Below, piece by piece: positions 6,316 through 14,706 of a DNA stretch of 64,000 bases. The stretch spans positions 299,304 to 363,303 of the forward strand of contig JAMPGA010000001.1 of assembly GCA_023664185.1 (NCBI GenBank), read 5' to 3'. Positions within the stretch are counted from its first letter, which is position 1; each line of letters opens with the position of its first letter. Position numbers and translations under genes: made by a program. A model generated the notes under the pieces. It was given only the letters and a program-made list of their open reading frames with translations. It made no database searches and had not been told where the DNA came from. This DNA comes from Muribaculaceae bacterium (lineage in GTDB: Bacteria > Bacteroidota > Bacteroidia > Bacteroidales > Muribaculaceae).

Positions 6316-8124
6316 TCATTCTCCGTGCAGGGCGCCGTAGACTATGGAGGCTTTGCTGGGTCCCACGACCTCGGCTATCGAGTCGAGATCGGCCTCGCGG
6401 AGGCGCTTCACACTCTTGAAGGTAGTGAGGAGCGCCGTGCGGGTCTTCTCACCTATTCCCTTAATGCCATCGAGCTCCGAGACGGTCTGTCCCTTGGAGC
6501 GACGGTTGCGGTGATGAGTTATGCCAAACCGGTGAGCCTCGTCGCGCAGATGCTGCACCACCTTGAGGGTCTCGGATGTCTTGTCGACATACAGAGGGAT
6601 TGAGTCGCCGGGAAAGTAGATTTCCTCAAGCCTCTTGGCAATGCCCACAACGGCGATCGTGCCTCGCAAACCCATCTCGTCGAGGGCTTCAACTGCGGCC
6701 GAGAGCTGTCCCTTTCCACCGTCGACCACTATGAGCTGCGGCAATCCTTTGCCCTCGCTCATCAGGCGTGTGTAGCGGCGCGTGAGCACCTCCTTCATTG
6801 AGGCAAAATCGTCGGGTCCCTCCACGGTTTTTATGTTGAAATGGCGGTAGTCTTTCTTGTATGGCTTAGCATCTCTGAACACCACGCACGATGCCACCGG
6901 ATTTGTGCCCTGAATGTTCGAGTTATCGAAACACTCAATGTGGTGCGGCAGCTCGGTGAGATGGAAGTCGCTCTTTATGCGCTCCAGCACACGGTCGGTG
7001 CGCGCCCCGGGGTCGCGCTTCTCCAAGGTCTTGACTTTGTCGATGTGATGCTGCTTGGCATTGCGCTCCGAGACGTCAAGCAGCTTGGCTTTGTCGCCAC
7101 GCTGCGGTATGGTGAATTTCACCCCCGGCATCTCTACATCCGGCTCCATGGCCGTTATCACCTCGGAGTATTCCACGCCCAACTGACGCGATATTTCCGC
7201 CATGGCATAGGCCAGCATTTCGGGTTTGGTCTCGTCGAGCCGCTTTTTATACTCGAGCGTCACACTCTTCGACACAGCCCCTCGCCTCACGTGCATATAG
7301 TTTATATAGACATCGCTCTCTTCTTCGTAGATGCCAAATACATCCACATCCTCCACCGTCTGCGACACTATCACACTCTTGGCCCTGTAGCGCGATATAA
7401 GGTCGTATTGCACCTTCAGCTCCTGGGCCTCCTCATAGCGCATTTCCTCTGACAGCTTCTCCATTTCGCTCCTCAGATGCTGGAGAAGTTCGGATATATC
7501 GCCTCTCAGAATCGCCCTCACGCGCTCTATATTGGCGTTATATTTCTCACTGCTCACCAGGCCGCGGCATGGCCCCTCGCATCTCTTCAGATGATAGTCC
7601 AGACAGAGCCTGCCCTTCCCCTTCTCGATAAACTCAGGAGTGATGAGATGGCGACACGAGCGGATGGGATAAAGGTGTTTTATCAGTTCGAGCGTAGCTC
7701 GGGCTGAGCCTGCATCGGTATAGGGGCCGTAATATTTTGAGCCATCCTTGATACGTTCACGTGTCATGAAGACACGCGGATAATGCTCGTTGGTCACCAC
7801 AATCCAGGGATAAGATTTGTCGTCCTTGAGCAGCACATTGTAGCGGGGCTGATGCTCCTTTATCATCGAGGCCTCAAGATTGAGTGCATCCTGCTCGGTG
7901 GGCACCACGATATAGCTCATATCTGCAATGGCACGCACAAGGAGATTGGTGCGCAGGCTGTCGTGTGTGCGGTTGAAATACGAGCTCACGCGGCGCTTCA
8001 GGTTTTTAGCTTTGCCCACATATATCACCGTCCCTTCAGAGTCGTAGTAGGTATAGACTCCGGGGGTGTCGGGGAGAATGGAGATCTTCTCTTCAAGGGC
8101 GGCTGACTTGCGATGTTTAGGCAT
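6316..8124 (-). CDS. uvrC: Excinuclease ABC subunit C
   Basis: UvrC makes both incisions in nucleotide excision repair after UvrA-UvrB have found damage. The 602-residue product has the N-terminal GIY-YIG nuclease (TPGVYTYY, then VIYVGKAKNLKRRVSSYF), a UVR helical motif near 205-240, the RNase H-like endonuclease half (IECFDNSNIQGTNPVAS, LIVVDGGKGQLSAA) and a C-terminal helix-hairpin-helix (LDGIKGIGEKTRTALL). I chose the ATG at 8124 (MPKHRKSAALEEK); the frame stays open 27 more codons upstream, but that part is Pro- and Ala-rich, matches nothing in UvrC, and is covered by a GC-rich hairpin. apt lies 129 bases upstream. Confidence 0.95.
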   Translation of the reverse strand: MPKHRKSAALEEKISILPDTPGVYTYYDSEGTVIYVGKAKNLKRRVSSYFNRTHDSLRTNLLVRAIADMSYIVVPTEQDALNLEASMIKEHQPRYNVLLKDDKSYPWIVVTNEHYPRVFMTRERIKDGSKYYGPYTDAGSARATLELIKHLYPIRSCRHLITPEFIEKGKGRLCLDYHLKRCEGPCRGLVSSEKYNANIERVRAILRGDISELLQHLRSEMEKLSEEMRYEEAQELKVQYDLISRYRAKSVIVSQTVEDVDVFGIYEEESDVYINYMHVRRGAVSKSVTLEYKKRLDETKPEMLAYAMAEISRQLGVEYSEVITAMEPDVEMPGVKFTIPQRGDKAKLLDVSERNAKQHHIDKVKTLEKRDPGARTDRVLERIKSDFHLTELPHHIECFDNSNIQGTNPVASCVVFRDAKPYKKDYRHFNIKTVEGPDDFASMKEVLTRRYTRLMSEGKGLPQLIVVDGGKGQLSAAVEALDEMGLRGTIAVVGIAKRLEEIYFPGDSIPLYVDKTSETLKVVQHLRDEAHRFGITHHRNRRSKGQTVSELDGIKGIGEKTRTALLTTFKSVKRLREADLDSIAEVVGPSKASIVYGALHGE

Positions 8125-8173
8125 GGGAGGGGGACTGTTTTGTTTGAGTGGAAAGAGGCTTATGGCAAAGAGA

Positions 8174-8223
8174 GCGGCCTGCAGTGCCGTGGGGCTTATC
8201 CCCACCGGCTCCCTGCGGGCCGC
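8174..8223. terminator. GC-rich two-level hairpin between apt and uvrC, possible terminator
   Basis: Outer arms GCGGCCTGCAG (8174-8184) and CTGCGGGCCGC (8213-8223) pair with one G-T. Inner arms GTGGGG (8189-8194) and CCCCAC (8200-8205) pair perfectly around CTTAT. On the minus strand, the direction of apt, the stem is followed by TCTCTTTG, a weak U-rich stretch. It may end or attenuate apt transcription; a regulatory RNA structure before uvrC is the alternative. Confidence 0.45.
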
Positions 8224-8253
8224 TTGATGGTACAGTCTACGCTGTCGGTGACA

Positions 8254-8796
8254 CTAATACTTGATGAGTGAAGTCACCTCGACGTCGGCCGGCAGATTGG
8301 CACGTCCGTTGAGAGCCGAAAGCTCTATAATGAAATTGATGTAGATCTTTTTCGGGTTCATCTGTTTCACCAGATTGTAGGCGGCAGCCATGGTTCCTCC
8401 GGTGGCCAGCACATCGTCGTGGAGCACCACGATATCGTCCTCGGTGATGGCATCGCGATGTATTTCGATTATATCCTTGCCATACTCCTTGTCATATGAC
8501 GCCTGGATAGTGTCGGCAGGGAGTTTGCCGGGCTTGCGCACGGGCACGAAACCTGCGCCGAGCTCAAAGGCCAGGATAGAGCCACCGATAAAGCCACGGC
8601 TCTCTATGCCCACTACCTTAGTAACACCTTTGTCGCGATAAAGTTGAGACAGGTCCCAGCCGATGATGTGGAGACCGCGGGCATCCTTGAAGAGTGTGGT
8701 GAGGTCCTTGAAGACTATCCCCTTCTGAGGAAAGTCGTAGACGTCGCGGATGCGTGACTTGAGATATTCCATACTTTTGTTATTTGAAGTTTCCAT
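8254..8796 (-). CDS. apt: Adenine phosphoribosyltransferase
   Basis: Apt salvages adenine by joining it to PRPP to give AMP. The 180-residue protein has the type I phosphoribosyltransferase signature VVLHDDVLATGGTMAAA near residues 118-134. It also has the N-terminal IRDVYDFPQKGIVFKDLT and the base-binding segment VGIESRGFIGGS, which are characteristic of Apt rather than other transferases. Length is as usual. The start at 8796 (METSNNKSMEYL) may be 8 codons too long, since the conserved region begins at the second Met. The gene lies 47 bases after mnmG, with a parS-like palindrome in the gap. Confidence 0.94.
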   Translation of the reverse strand: METSNNKSMEYLKSRIRDVYDFPQKGIVFKDLTTLFKDARGLHIIGWDLSQLYRDKGVTKVVGIESRGFIGGSILAFELGAGFVPVRKPGKLPADTIQASYDKEYGKDIIEIHRDAITEDDIVVLHDDVLATGGTMAAAYNLVKQMNPKKIYINFIIELSALNGRANLPADVEVTSLIKY

Positions 8797-8819
8797 GATA
8801 GTTTATGGGGTGAGATAAA

Positions 8820-8835
8820 TGTTCCACGTGGAACA
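8820..8835. promoter_or_regulatory. parS-like ParB binding site
   Basis: TGTTCCACGTGGAACA is a perfect 16-base palindrome and fits the chromosomal parS consensus TGTTNCACGTGNAACA in every fixed position. It lies in the 47-base gap between the mnmG stop and the apt start. mnmG (gidA) is often close to the replication origin, where parS sites cluster. No second perfect copy and no parAB genes are in the window. Binding by ParB is inference. Confidence 0.75.
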
Positions 8836-8843
8836 ATCCATTA

Positions 8844-10724
8844 TTATCGTCCTAAGAGTAAGAGCAGTATATTTATGTCGGCCGGAGAGATGCCGGGGAT
8901 TCTTGAGGCTTGCGCCACGGTCTCGGGATCTATTCGGCAGAGCTTTTGGCGAGCCTCAGTAGAGAGGGCTTTCACAGAATTATAGTCTATCTTCCCTTTG
9001 AGCCGCAGGTTTTCGAGCCGGTGAAGTTTGGCGGCATTGTCGTGTTCGCGCTTTATGTAGCCCTGATATTTCAGCAATATTTCGGCCGCTTCGAGAATTT
9101 CGGCGTGGCGCTCGGTCTCAATATTGTCTTCTATAAACCGGGCAAGGGCCGGAATATTCCGGGTAAGGAGTCCGAGTGTAATTGTCGGGCGCAGCAGCAG
9201 CGATTCGAGCTTCACGCCTTGTTTCAACGGCTGCTCTCCCAAAGACTCAAGACATGCGTTTGCCTCGTGCATCCCCACCGAATATGTGCGCACAAACTCT
9301 ATCAGAGCGTCGCGCTGAGCGCGCTTGCTCGCCATGAGTTGGTAGCGATGATCGTCGGCCAAGCCTATGGCATGGGCGCGTGGAGTGAGGCGCATATCGG
9401 CATCATCTTGGCGAAGCAGAATGCGGTATTCGGCTCTTGAGGTAAACATGCGGTAAGGTTCGTCGACACCTTTTGTCACCAGGTCGTCGATGAGCACACC
9501 TATGTAAGCTTCGTCGCGCGCAAGGGTAAACTCCTCCCCTCCCCTCACGGCAAGTGCAGCGTTTATTCCGGCGATGAGTCCCTGGCCGGCGGCCTCCTCA
9601 TAGCCTGTAGTTCCGTTGACTTGTCCGGCAAAATAGAGCCCCTTTAGGAGCTTTGTCTCCAGCGTGTGGTGAAGCTGCGTCGGGTCGAAAAAGTCATATT
9701 CTATGGCATAGCCTGGGCGGAAGAGCTGAACATTCTTGAGAGCGGGTATGGTCTGCAGCGCCTCAAACTGTATGGCTATGGGGAGCGACGAGGAGAAGCC
9801 GTTGAGATAATATTCTGTGGTTGTCTCCCCTTCGGGTTCCAGGAAAAGTTGATGTTCGTTCTTATCGGCAAAGGTGACGATTTTGGTTTCGATGCTGGGG
9901 CAATAGCGTGGGCCGATGCTGCGTATCTGGCCATTGTAGAGGGGGGATTCTGGCAATCCGCGCCGCAATATTTCGTGTGTCTCGGGATTGGTGTAGACGG
10001 TGTGACAAGGGCGTTGACGCAGCACACGTTTTTCCTCGGGGAGATAAGAAAACTTGTGTTCATCATTGTCACCCTCCTGGAGTGTGGTGAGAGAGAAATC
10101 TACCGACCTCCCATCGATGCGCACGGGTGTTCCGGTTTTCATGCGGTCGGCTCGGAAACCCAGCTCCACAAGCTGTTCGGTCAGCCCTCTGGCCGGAGGC
10201 TCAGCCACACGTCCACCTTCGATTTTCACAGGGCCTGTGTGCATCAGTCCATTGAGAAATGTTCCGGCAGTGACCACCACACTCTGCGCCGTAAACGTTA
10301 CGCCGAGGGCTGTGACAACTCCTCTTACCCTGCCATCCTCAACCACAAGACGGTTGACGGAATCCTGCCACATGTTCAGGCCGGGCGTATTCTCGAGTAT
10401 GCCGCGCCAGGTCAGCGAAAAAGCCATTCGGTCGGCTTGGGCGCGGGGGCTCCACATGGCCGGACCTTTCGAGCGATTGAGCATCCTGAACTGTATTGAT
10501 GCTCTGTCGGTGACTATGCCCATCATGCCGCCGAGCGCATCTATCTCGCGCACAATCTGGCCTTTGGCTATGCCGCCAACGGCAGGGTTGCAGCTCATCT
10601 GGGCTATCTTGTTCATATCGATGGTAATCAGCAGTGTCGATGCACCCAGGCGGGCTGCCGCATGAGCTGCCTCGCATCCGGCATGACCGGCGCCGACCAC
10701 AATCACATCATAGTCGAATTTCAT
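8844..10724 (-). CDS. mnmG: tRNA uridine-5-carboxymethylaminomethyl modification enzyme
   Basis: MnmG (GidA) works with MnmE to modify the wobble uridine of certain tRNAs, using FAD, NADH and methylenetetrahydrofolate. The 626-residue protein begins with the FAD dinucleotide fold YDVIVVGAGHAGCEAA. It carries MSCNPAVGGIAKG, the GTFLNGLMHTG segment, the FAGQVNGTTGYEEAAGQG motif and a helical C-terminal tRNA-binding domain after about residue 540 (YQGYIKREH). Length is standard. Its start overlaps the ybeY stop as ATGA, so the two are probably translated together. mnmE is not in the window. Confidence 0.97.
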   Translation of the reverse strand: MKFDYDVIVVGAGHAGCEAAHAAARLGASTLLITIDMNKIAQMSCNPAVGGIAKGQIVREIDALGGMMGIVTDRASIQFRMLNRSKGPAMWSPRAQADRMAFSLTWRGILENTPGLNMWQDSVNRLVVEDGRVRGVVTALGVTFTAQSVVVTAGTFLNGLMHTGPVKIEGGRVAEPPARGLTEQLVELGFRADRMKTGTPVRIDGRSVDFSLTTLQEGDNDEHKFSYLPEEKRVLRQRPCHTVYTNPETHEILRRGLPESPLYNGQIRSIGPRYCPSIETKIVTFADKNEHQLFLEPEGETTTEYYLNGFSSSLPIAIQFEALQTIPALKNVQLFRPGYAIEYDFFDPTQLHHTLETKLLKGLYFAGQVNGTTGYEEAAGQGLIAGINAALAVRGGEEFTLARDEAYIGVLIDDLVTKGVDEPYRMFTSRAEYRILLRQDDADMRLTPRAHAIGLADDHRYQLMASKRAQRDALIEFVRTYSVGMHEANACLESLGEQPLKQGVKLESLLLRPTITLGLLTRNIPALARFIEDNIETERHAEILEAAEILLKYQGYIKREHDNAAKLHRLENLRLKGKIDYNSVKALSTEARQKLCRIDPETVAQASRIPGISPADINILLLLLGR

Positions 10725-11152
10725 ATTTCAGACTCCAAAAGTGAGAGAGCATCATTTTCGTGCTGCTCCATTATTTCACGTTCGCCAGGGCCTTTATCGT
10801 TTATGCCACACAGGTGCAGCACACCATGAATTATAACTCTCAGTAGTTCTCGTTCATATTTCTCGTTGAGCCCTTGTGCATTTGAGGCTACAGTGTCAAG
10901 CGAAATATACATATCGCCTCTCACCATGCGGCCACGCGAGTAGTCGAACGTGATGATATCGGTATAATAATCGTGTGTGAGAAACATGCGGTTCACTTCG
11001 ATGATCTTGTCATCATCGCAAAACACATATGTCATGGGGCCGACTATCCTGTCATGACGCCGGGCCACTTCGGTTATCCATCTCTCCAGTCGAGCTGTGT
11101 CGAGTTGAGGCATGTCGACTCCGTCAGTGAGCCATTGAATTGACTGATTCAT
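10721..11152 (-). CDS. ybeY: Endoribonuclease YbeY, rRNA maturation factor
   Basis: YbeY is a metal-dependent RNase for 16S rRNA 3'-end maturation and ribosome quality control. From the ATG at 11152 the product has 143 residues with the UPF0054 core: LTHDYYTDIITFDY, GDMYISLDTV and the metal motif HGVLHLCGIND. His109 and His113 are present, but the usual third histidine (HGxLHLxGYDH) is replaced by Asp119, followed by Lys. I believe such replacements are common in Bacteroidetes. I chose this start because a TAACTTTG promoter box ends only 5 bases upstream, which excludes the 30-codon upstream extension and suggests a leaderless or nearly leaderless mRNA. Confidence 0.92.
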   Translation of the reverse strand: MNQSIQWLTDGVDMPQLDTARLERWITEVARRHDRIVGPMTYVFCDDDKIIEVNRMFLTHDYYTDIITFDYSRGRMVRGDMYISLDTVASNAQGLNEKYERELLRVIIHGVLHLCGINDKGPGEREIMEQHENDALSLLESEI

Positions 11153-11157
11153 ATCGG

Positions 11158-11188
11158 CAAAGTTACAGATTTTTTCAATTTTTGACAA
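11158..11188 (-). promoter_or_regulatory. Promoter for ybeY-mnmG
   Basis: On the minus strand TTG (11186-11188) lies 20 bases before TAACTTTG (11158-11165), which fits the Bacteroides promoter consensus. The -7 box ends 5 bases before the ybeY ATG, so the transcript would start at or within a few bases of the start codon. Confidence 0.65.
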
Positions 11189-11378
11189 TATCAAGTCACG
11201 CAGAATTTTCTGAGAGAAGATTCGAAACAACAAAATTAGCACTATTACACTGTATATCTGATCGTTGTGCTATTTTTAAGCTTCTGAGATTTAAAAATTC
11301 TGCGATCTTCCGATTTCCCGATGGGAATTTTTGATTCTACGAGGGAGAATAAAATTTTTACATCACAAGCAAATTCCC

Positions 11379-11386
11379 TATATTTG
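11379..11386 (+). promoter_or_regulatory. Promoter -7 box for the radical SAM gene
   Basis: TATATTTG matches TAnnTTTG and is followed by CCGT and then the ATG at 11391. The transcript would be leaderless or nearly so. No clear -33 TTTG lies 19-21 bases upstream, where the DNA is T-rich. Confidence 0.55.
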
Positions 11387-11390
11387 CCGT

Positions 11391-12170
11391 ATGCAACGAG
11401 TATTATTTCATTCCACCATTTTCGGGCCTATACACTCTCGCAGATTGGGAGTGTCGCTCGGTGTCAATCTCACACCCAACGATGGGAAGATTTGCACATT
11501 CGACTGTCTGTATTGCGAGGCCGGGTTCAACGCCCAGGGTCCGGGCACTACGGGATTTGCCCCTCGCGCCGAGGTGGCACGCCTTCTGGCTGAGAAACTC
11601 ATTGAGATGCATTCGGCCGGTCAGCCCTTGGATGTGATAACATTTTCGGGCAACGGCGAGCCCACTCTCCACCCCGACTTCCCCGCTATCATCGACGACA
11701 CCCTCAGGCTGCGCGACAAATATTTTCCCGAGGCTAAAGTGAGTGTGCTCTCCAACTCCACACGCATCTTCACCCCGGCGGTTGCCGAGGCCCTCGACCG
11801 CGTGGACAACAACATCCTCAAACTCGATTCGGCAATCACGCAGACCATGCGCACCATCGACCGCCCTACCCTACCCCACCTCACATCCGAGAAAATCATC
11901 GACGGTCTCTGCCAATTCTCAGGCCTCTGCATAATCCAGACCCTGCTTGTGCGCGGCGAGCATGAAGGGGTAACCATCGACAACACCACACCCGCCGAGA
12001 TCGACGCCCTGATTGCCGCCTACAAAAAAATCAAGCCCCGCGAAGTGATGCTCTACTCCATCGACCGCAAGACCCCCGCTGAACATCTCAAGAAAGTGCC
12101 GCGCGAGGAGCTCGACGCTATAGCCGCACGCATCACTGCAGAGACCGGAATAAAAGTTGAAACCGTATGA
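11391..12170 (+). CDS. Radical SAM protein of unknown substrate
   Basis: From the ATG at 11391 the 259-residue protein has the radical SAM iron-sulfur motif CTFDCLYC with Cys35, Cys39 and Cys42. The SAM-binding GNGEPTLHP segment is near residues 87-95, followed by a partial TIM barrel. The opening IFGPIHSRRLGVSLGVN is typical of small stand-alone radical SAM proteins of the MoaA/wyosine-like group found in many anaerobes; their substrate is not known to me. I chose this start over an earlier in-frame one (11331) because of the promoter box at 11379-11386. The stop overlaps the next start as ATGA. Confidence 0.85.
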   Translation: MQRVLFHSTIFGPIHSRRLGVSLGVNLTPNDGKICTFDCLYCEAGFNAQGPGTTGFAPRAEVARLLAEKLIEMHSAGQPLDVITFSGNGEPTLHPDFPAIIDDTLRLRDKYFPEAKVSVLSNSTRIFTPAVAEALDRVDNNILKLDSAITQTMRTIDRPTLPHLTSEKIIDGLCQFSGLCIIQTLLVRGEHEGVTIDNTTPAEIDALIAAYKKIKPREVMLYSIDRKTPAEHLKKVPREELDAIAARITAETGIKVETV

Positions 12171-13084
12171 CAGACTCCACCCTTCCCATACTCACACCGC
12201 GACCGCTGCAAGAAGGGGATCGCGTGGCCATACTCTCACCCGCATCAATCATAAAACCGCAGGTGGTATATGAGGCCTTGCCTTATATATCTGACCAGGG
12301 CTGGGATGTATATACCGGAAACTTCACCTTCGACCGCTACGGCACATATGCGGGCACTGACAACGCCCGCTACTCCGACCTCGAACGCGCCCTCACCGAC
12401 ACCTCTACCCGAGCCATAATCTGCTCGCGCGGCGGCTATGGAGCAGTCCATCTGCTCGAGCGCCTCAACCGTCTCCCTCTGCGCGACGACCCTAAGTGGA
12501 TCGTGGGATACTCCGACATCACCGCCCTCCACGCCTTGATGAGCGCCCACGGCATACAGAGCATCCACGCCCCTATGTGCAAACACATAGCCACCTTCGA
12601 AGGTGCCGACGAAGATTCGCTCCGACTGTTCGATCTGCTGAGAGGCAATAACGACACGGTAAAGTTTGAACACCACACCTACAACCGTCCCGGCACAGCC
12701 ACCGGACGTCTGCTTGGGGGAAATCTCGCAGTGGCCGCCGGCCTCATCTCAACCCCCTTCTCCCCCTTCAAGCCGGGCTCCATACTCTTTGTCGAGGATA
12801 TAGCCGAGCCTATATATAAGGTGGAGCGCATATTCTACACCTTGCGCCTCAGTGGGCTGCTGGGCCAGCTGGGCGGACTTATTGTGGGACGATTCACCGA
12901 CTACACCCCCGACCGCGACAACGAGTCGATGGAAGCCATGATAGAGCGCATCACAGCCGACTACGACTACCCTGTGGTGTTCGGCACACCCATAGGCCAC
13001 GTGGACCACAACATACCAATGCTCTGCTCCTCAACGGCCACACTCACCGTCGACTCCGACGGCGCCACCCTCACCCCGTTGTGA
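12167..13084 (+). CDS. LD-carboxypeptidase (peptidase family S66, LdcA/MccF-like)
   Basis: The 305-residue protein has the family S66 layout: RVAILSPAS near the N-terminus, SRGGYGAVHLL, the nucleophile serine in GYSDITALHAL (Ser116), the catalytic Glu in LFVEDIAEPIYKVER and the catalytic His in TPIGHVDHN. LdcA removes the terminal D-Ala from tetrapeptide stems during murein recycling in the cytoplasm; MccF relatives cleave microcin C adducts. No signal peptide is seen, which suits a cytoplasmic recycling enzyme. It overlaps the radical SAM gene by 4 bases, so the two are co-transcribed, though no functional link is apparent. Confidence 0.9.
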   Translation: MTDSTLPILTPRPLQEGDRVAILSPASIIKPQVVYEALPYISDQGWDVYTGNFTFDRYGTYAGTDNARYSDLERALTDTSTRAIICSRGGYGAVHLLERLNRLPLRDDPKWIVGYSDITALHALMSAHGIQSIHAPMCKHIATFEGADEDSLRLFDLLRGNNDTVKFEHHTYNRPGTATGRLLGGNLAVAAGLISTPFSPFKPGSILFVEDIAEPIYKVERIFYTLRLSGLLGQLGGLIVGRFTDYTPDRDNESMEAMIERITADYDYPVVFGTPIGHVDHNIPMLCSSTATLTVDSDGATLTPL

Positions 13085-13188
13085 ACAATAGGCAGCCTGT
13101 GGCCGTTAATATATGTAAGACTCAGGGAAAAGAGTGTGATTTTAAGTTTTTTAATTAAATTAAGTGAAAAACATAATAAAAAATCATC

Positions 13189-13196
13189 TAACTTTG
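13189..13196 (+). promoter_or_regulatory. Promoter -7 box for the FKBP cluster
   Basis: TAACTTTG matches TAnnTTTG and lies 61 bases before the ATG at 13258, in an AT-rich gap after the LD-carboxypeptidase gene. A clear -33 TTTG is not seen at the usual distance. Confidence 0.5.
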
Positions 13197-13257
13197 CAAG
13201 TTGAATCACACCCCGCTCTCCACACAGACATTTCAACCCAACACAATTTATCCTATT

Positions 13258-13875
13258 ATGGAACAGAAAGAATTTGACCGCATCAGCTACGCTCTGGGCC
13301 TGAGTATGGGCCACAACTTCCGTGCGAGCGGGATTGAAAAAATCAATGTCGAGGATTTTGCCGACGGCGTGGCCGCCGTGTTCTACGGCTCCGAGCCCAA
13401 GATGAGCTATGACGACGCCAAGGCTGAGATTCAGAAATTCTTCACCGAGCTCGAAGCTCGCCAGCAGGCCGAGGCCGCAAAAATGGGCGAAATCAACGCC
13501 GCCGCAGGCAAGCAATATCTGGAGGAAAACGGCAAGCGCGCTGAGGTCAAAACCCTCCCCTCAGGGCTGCAGTATGAGGTGATTACCGAAGGTGACGGCC
13601 CCATGCCCAAGTCGACCGACCGCGTAGAGGTTCACTATACCGGCAAGCTCATCGACGGCACAGTGTTTGACAGCTCTGTAGACCGCGGTGTTCCCGCCAC
13701 ATTCGGAGTGACACAGGTAATACCCGGATGGGTAGAGGCTCTGCAGCTCATGAAGGCCGGATCGAAATGGCGTCTCTTCATTCCCTCACAGCTGGCCTAC
13801 GGCCCCCAGGGTGCAGGTCCCATCGGCCCCAATTCCACTCTGATATTCGATGTAGAACTGCTCCGCGTGCTCTGA
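13258..13875 (+). CDS. FKBP-type peptidyl-prolyl isomerase, cytoplasmic form
   Basis: This 205-residue protein has an N-terminal helical dimerisation-type domain (residues 1-95, SYALGLSMGHNF) as in Mip/FkpA/FklB. A C-terminal FKBP domain follows from about 97, with VEVHYTGKLIDGTVFDSS, VIPGWVEALQLMKAGSKW and IPSQLAYG. There is no signal peptide or lipobox, so it probably stays in the cytoplasm. I used the ATG at 13258; an upstream TTG at 13201 is in frame but adds an unconserved stretch. It is first of three FKBP genes in a row and follows a promoter box. Confidence 0.9.
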   Translation: MEQKEFDRISYALGLSMGHNFRASGIEKINVEDFADGVAAVFYGSEPKMSYDDAKAEIQKFFTELEARQQAEAAKMGEINAAAGKQYLEENGKRAEVKTLPSGLQYEVITEGDGPMPKSTDRVEVHYTGKLIDGTVFDSSVDRGVPATFGVTQVIPGWVEALQLMKAGSKWRLFIPSQLAYGPQGAGPIGPNSTLIFDVELLRVL

Positions 13876-13897
13876 CACGGAATATACGTTCCGCCTC

Positions 13898-14680
13898 ATG
13901 AAACGCGCTCTCTTCCTTATAATGATCACGGCAATGCTCGGGCTCTCGGCCCGGGCTGCCGAGCCGTCTGACTCACTGGCCTCTGCCCTGGCCACATACT
14001 GGGGCACGGCCGTCAACACCGGCACCCTCAGCAAAGGGGAGCTGGAATCGTTTGTGAAAGGCTTTGAGGAAAACTTCCCCGACACCGACTCCCTGAAGAT
14101 GCAATATCTGCGCGGAGCCTCGCTGGCCTCGGTCATAGCCCGCTCTTTGGCCGAAGCTGCCACCATAGGGCTCGAAGTGTCGCCCGAGCGGCTGAAGGAG
14201 GAGATGGTAAAAGTGCTCCGCGGAGCATCCACCGGATTCACCCCCGCAGAAGCTCAGGCATATATCGACGCCCGAGTGGCTCCCGAGACAGCCCGCGAGT
14301 TTTCGGCCGAGTCGCAGACGGAGTTTCTCACCCAGATGGCCGCCCTGCCCGGAGCCGTCACCACTCCCTCAGGCCTAATATTCCAGGTGCTCACAGAGGG
14401 TGAAGGCCCCATGCCTGTCGACGGCGATACCGTTACCGTAAGCTACACCGGGCGTCTCAGCGACGGCTCGGTATTCGACTCCACCGACTCGCCCATCGAC
14501 ATGAGCGTGAGCGGCGTGGTGCCCGGCTTCTCGGAAGGACTCAAGATGATGAAACCCGGAGGCCGCTACCGCATCATATTCCCCGCATCGCTGGGTTATG
14601 GTGAGCGTGGTGCAGGGGGCGGACTCATACCCCCTGGCGCAGCTCTCGACTTCACCGTCGACCTCATCGGCATAAAGTAA
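13898..14680 (+). CDS. FKBP-type peptidyl-prolyl isomerase, exported form
   Basis: The 260-residue product starts with a signal peptide (LFLIMITAMLGLSARAAEP, cleavage expected near residue 21), so it should act in the periplasm. The N-terminal helical domain spans about 25-145 and the FKBP domain about 150-260, with TVSYTGRLSDGSVFDS, VVPGFSEGLKMMKPGG and FPASLGYGERGAGGGLIPPG, the last being the classic FKBP flap. It lies 22 bases after the cytoplasmic FKBP gene. It probably assists folding of envelope proteins; clients are unknown. Confidence 0.9.
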   Translation: MKRALFLIMITAMLGLSARAAEPSDSLASALATYWGTAVNTGTLSKGELESFVKGFEENFPDTDSLKMQYLRGASLASVIARSLAEAATIGLEVSPERLKEEMVKVLRGASTGFTPAEAQAYIDARVAPETAREFSAESQTEFLTQMAALPGAVTTPSGLIFQVLTEGEGPMPVDGDTVTVSYTGRLSDGSVFDSTDSPIDMSVSGVVPGFSEGLKMMKPGGRYRIIFPASLGYGERGAGGGLIPPGAALDFTVDLIGIK

Positions 14681-14706
14681 TCCCATTAACAAATCAAAAT
14701 AGAGAA

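Noticed and set aside
6113..6340. Open frame of 75 codons in the islet
   Set aside because: It ends in the heptad repeat, includes the hairpin 6119-6151, and resembles repetitive intergenic DNA.
8125..8205. 27-codon N-terminal extension of UvrC
   Set aside because: Composition and the GC-rich hairpin there, and the normal family start at 8124, argue that it is untranslated.
12998..13013. Second parS-like site in the LD-carboxypeptidase gene
   Set aside because: Only the central CCACGTGG matches; the outer bases do not, and the place is coding.
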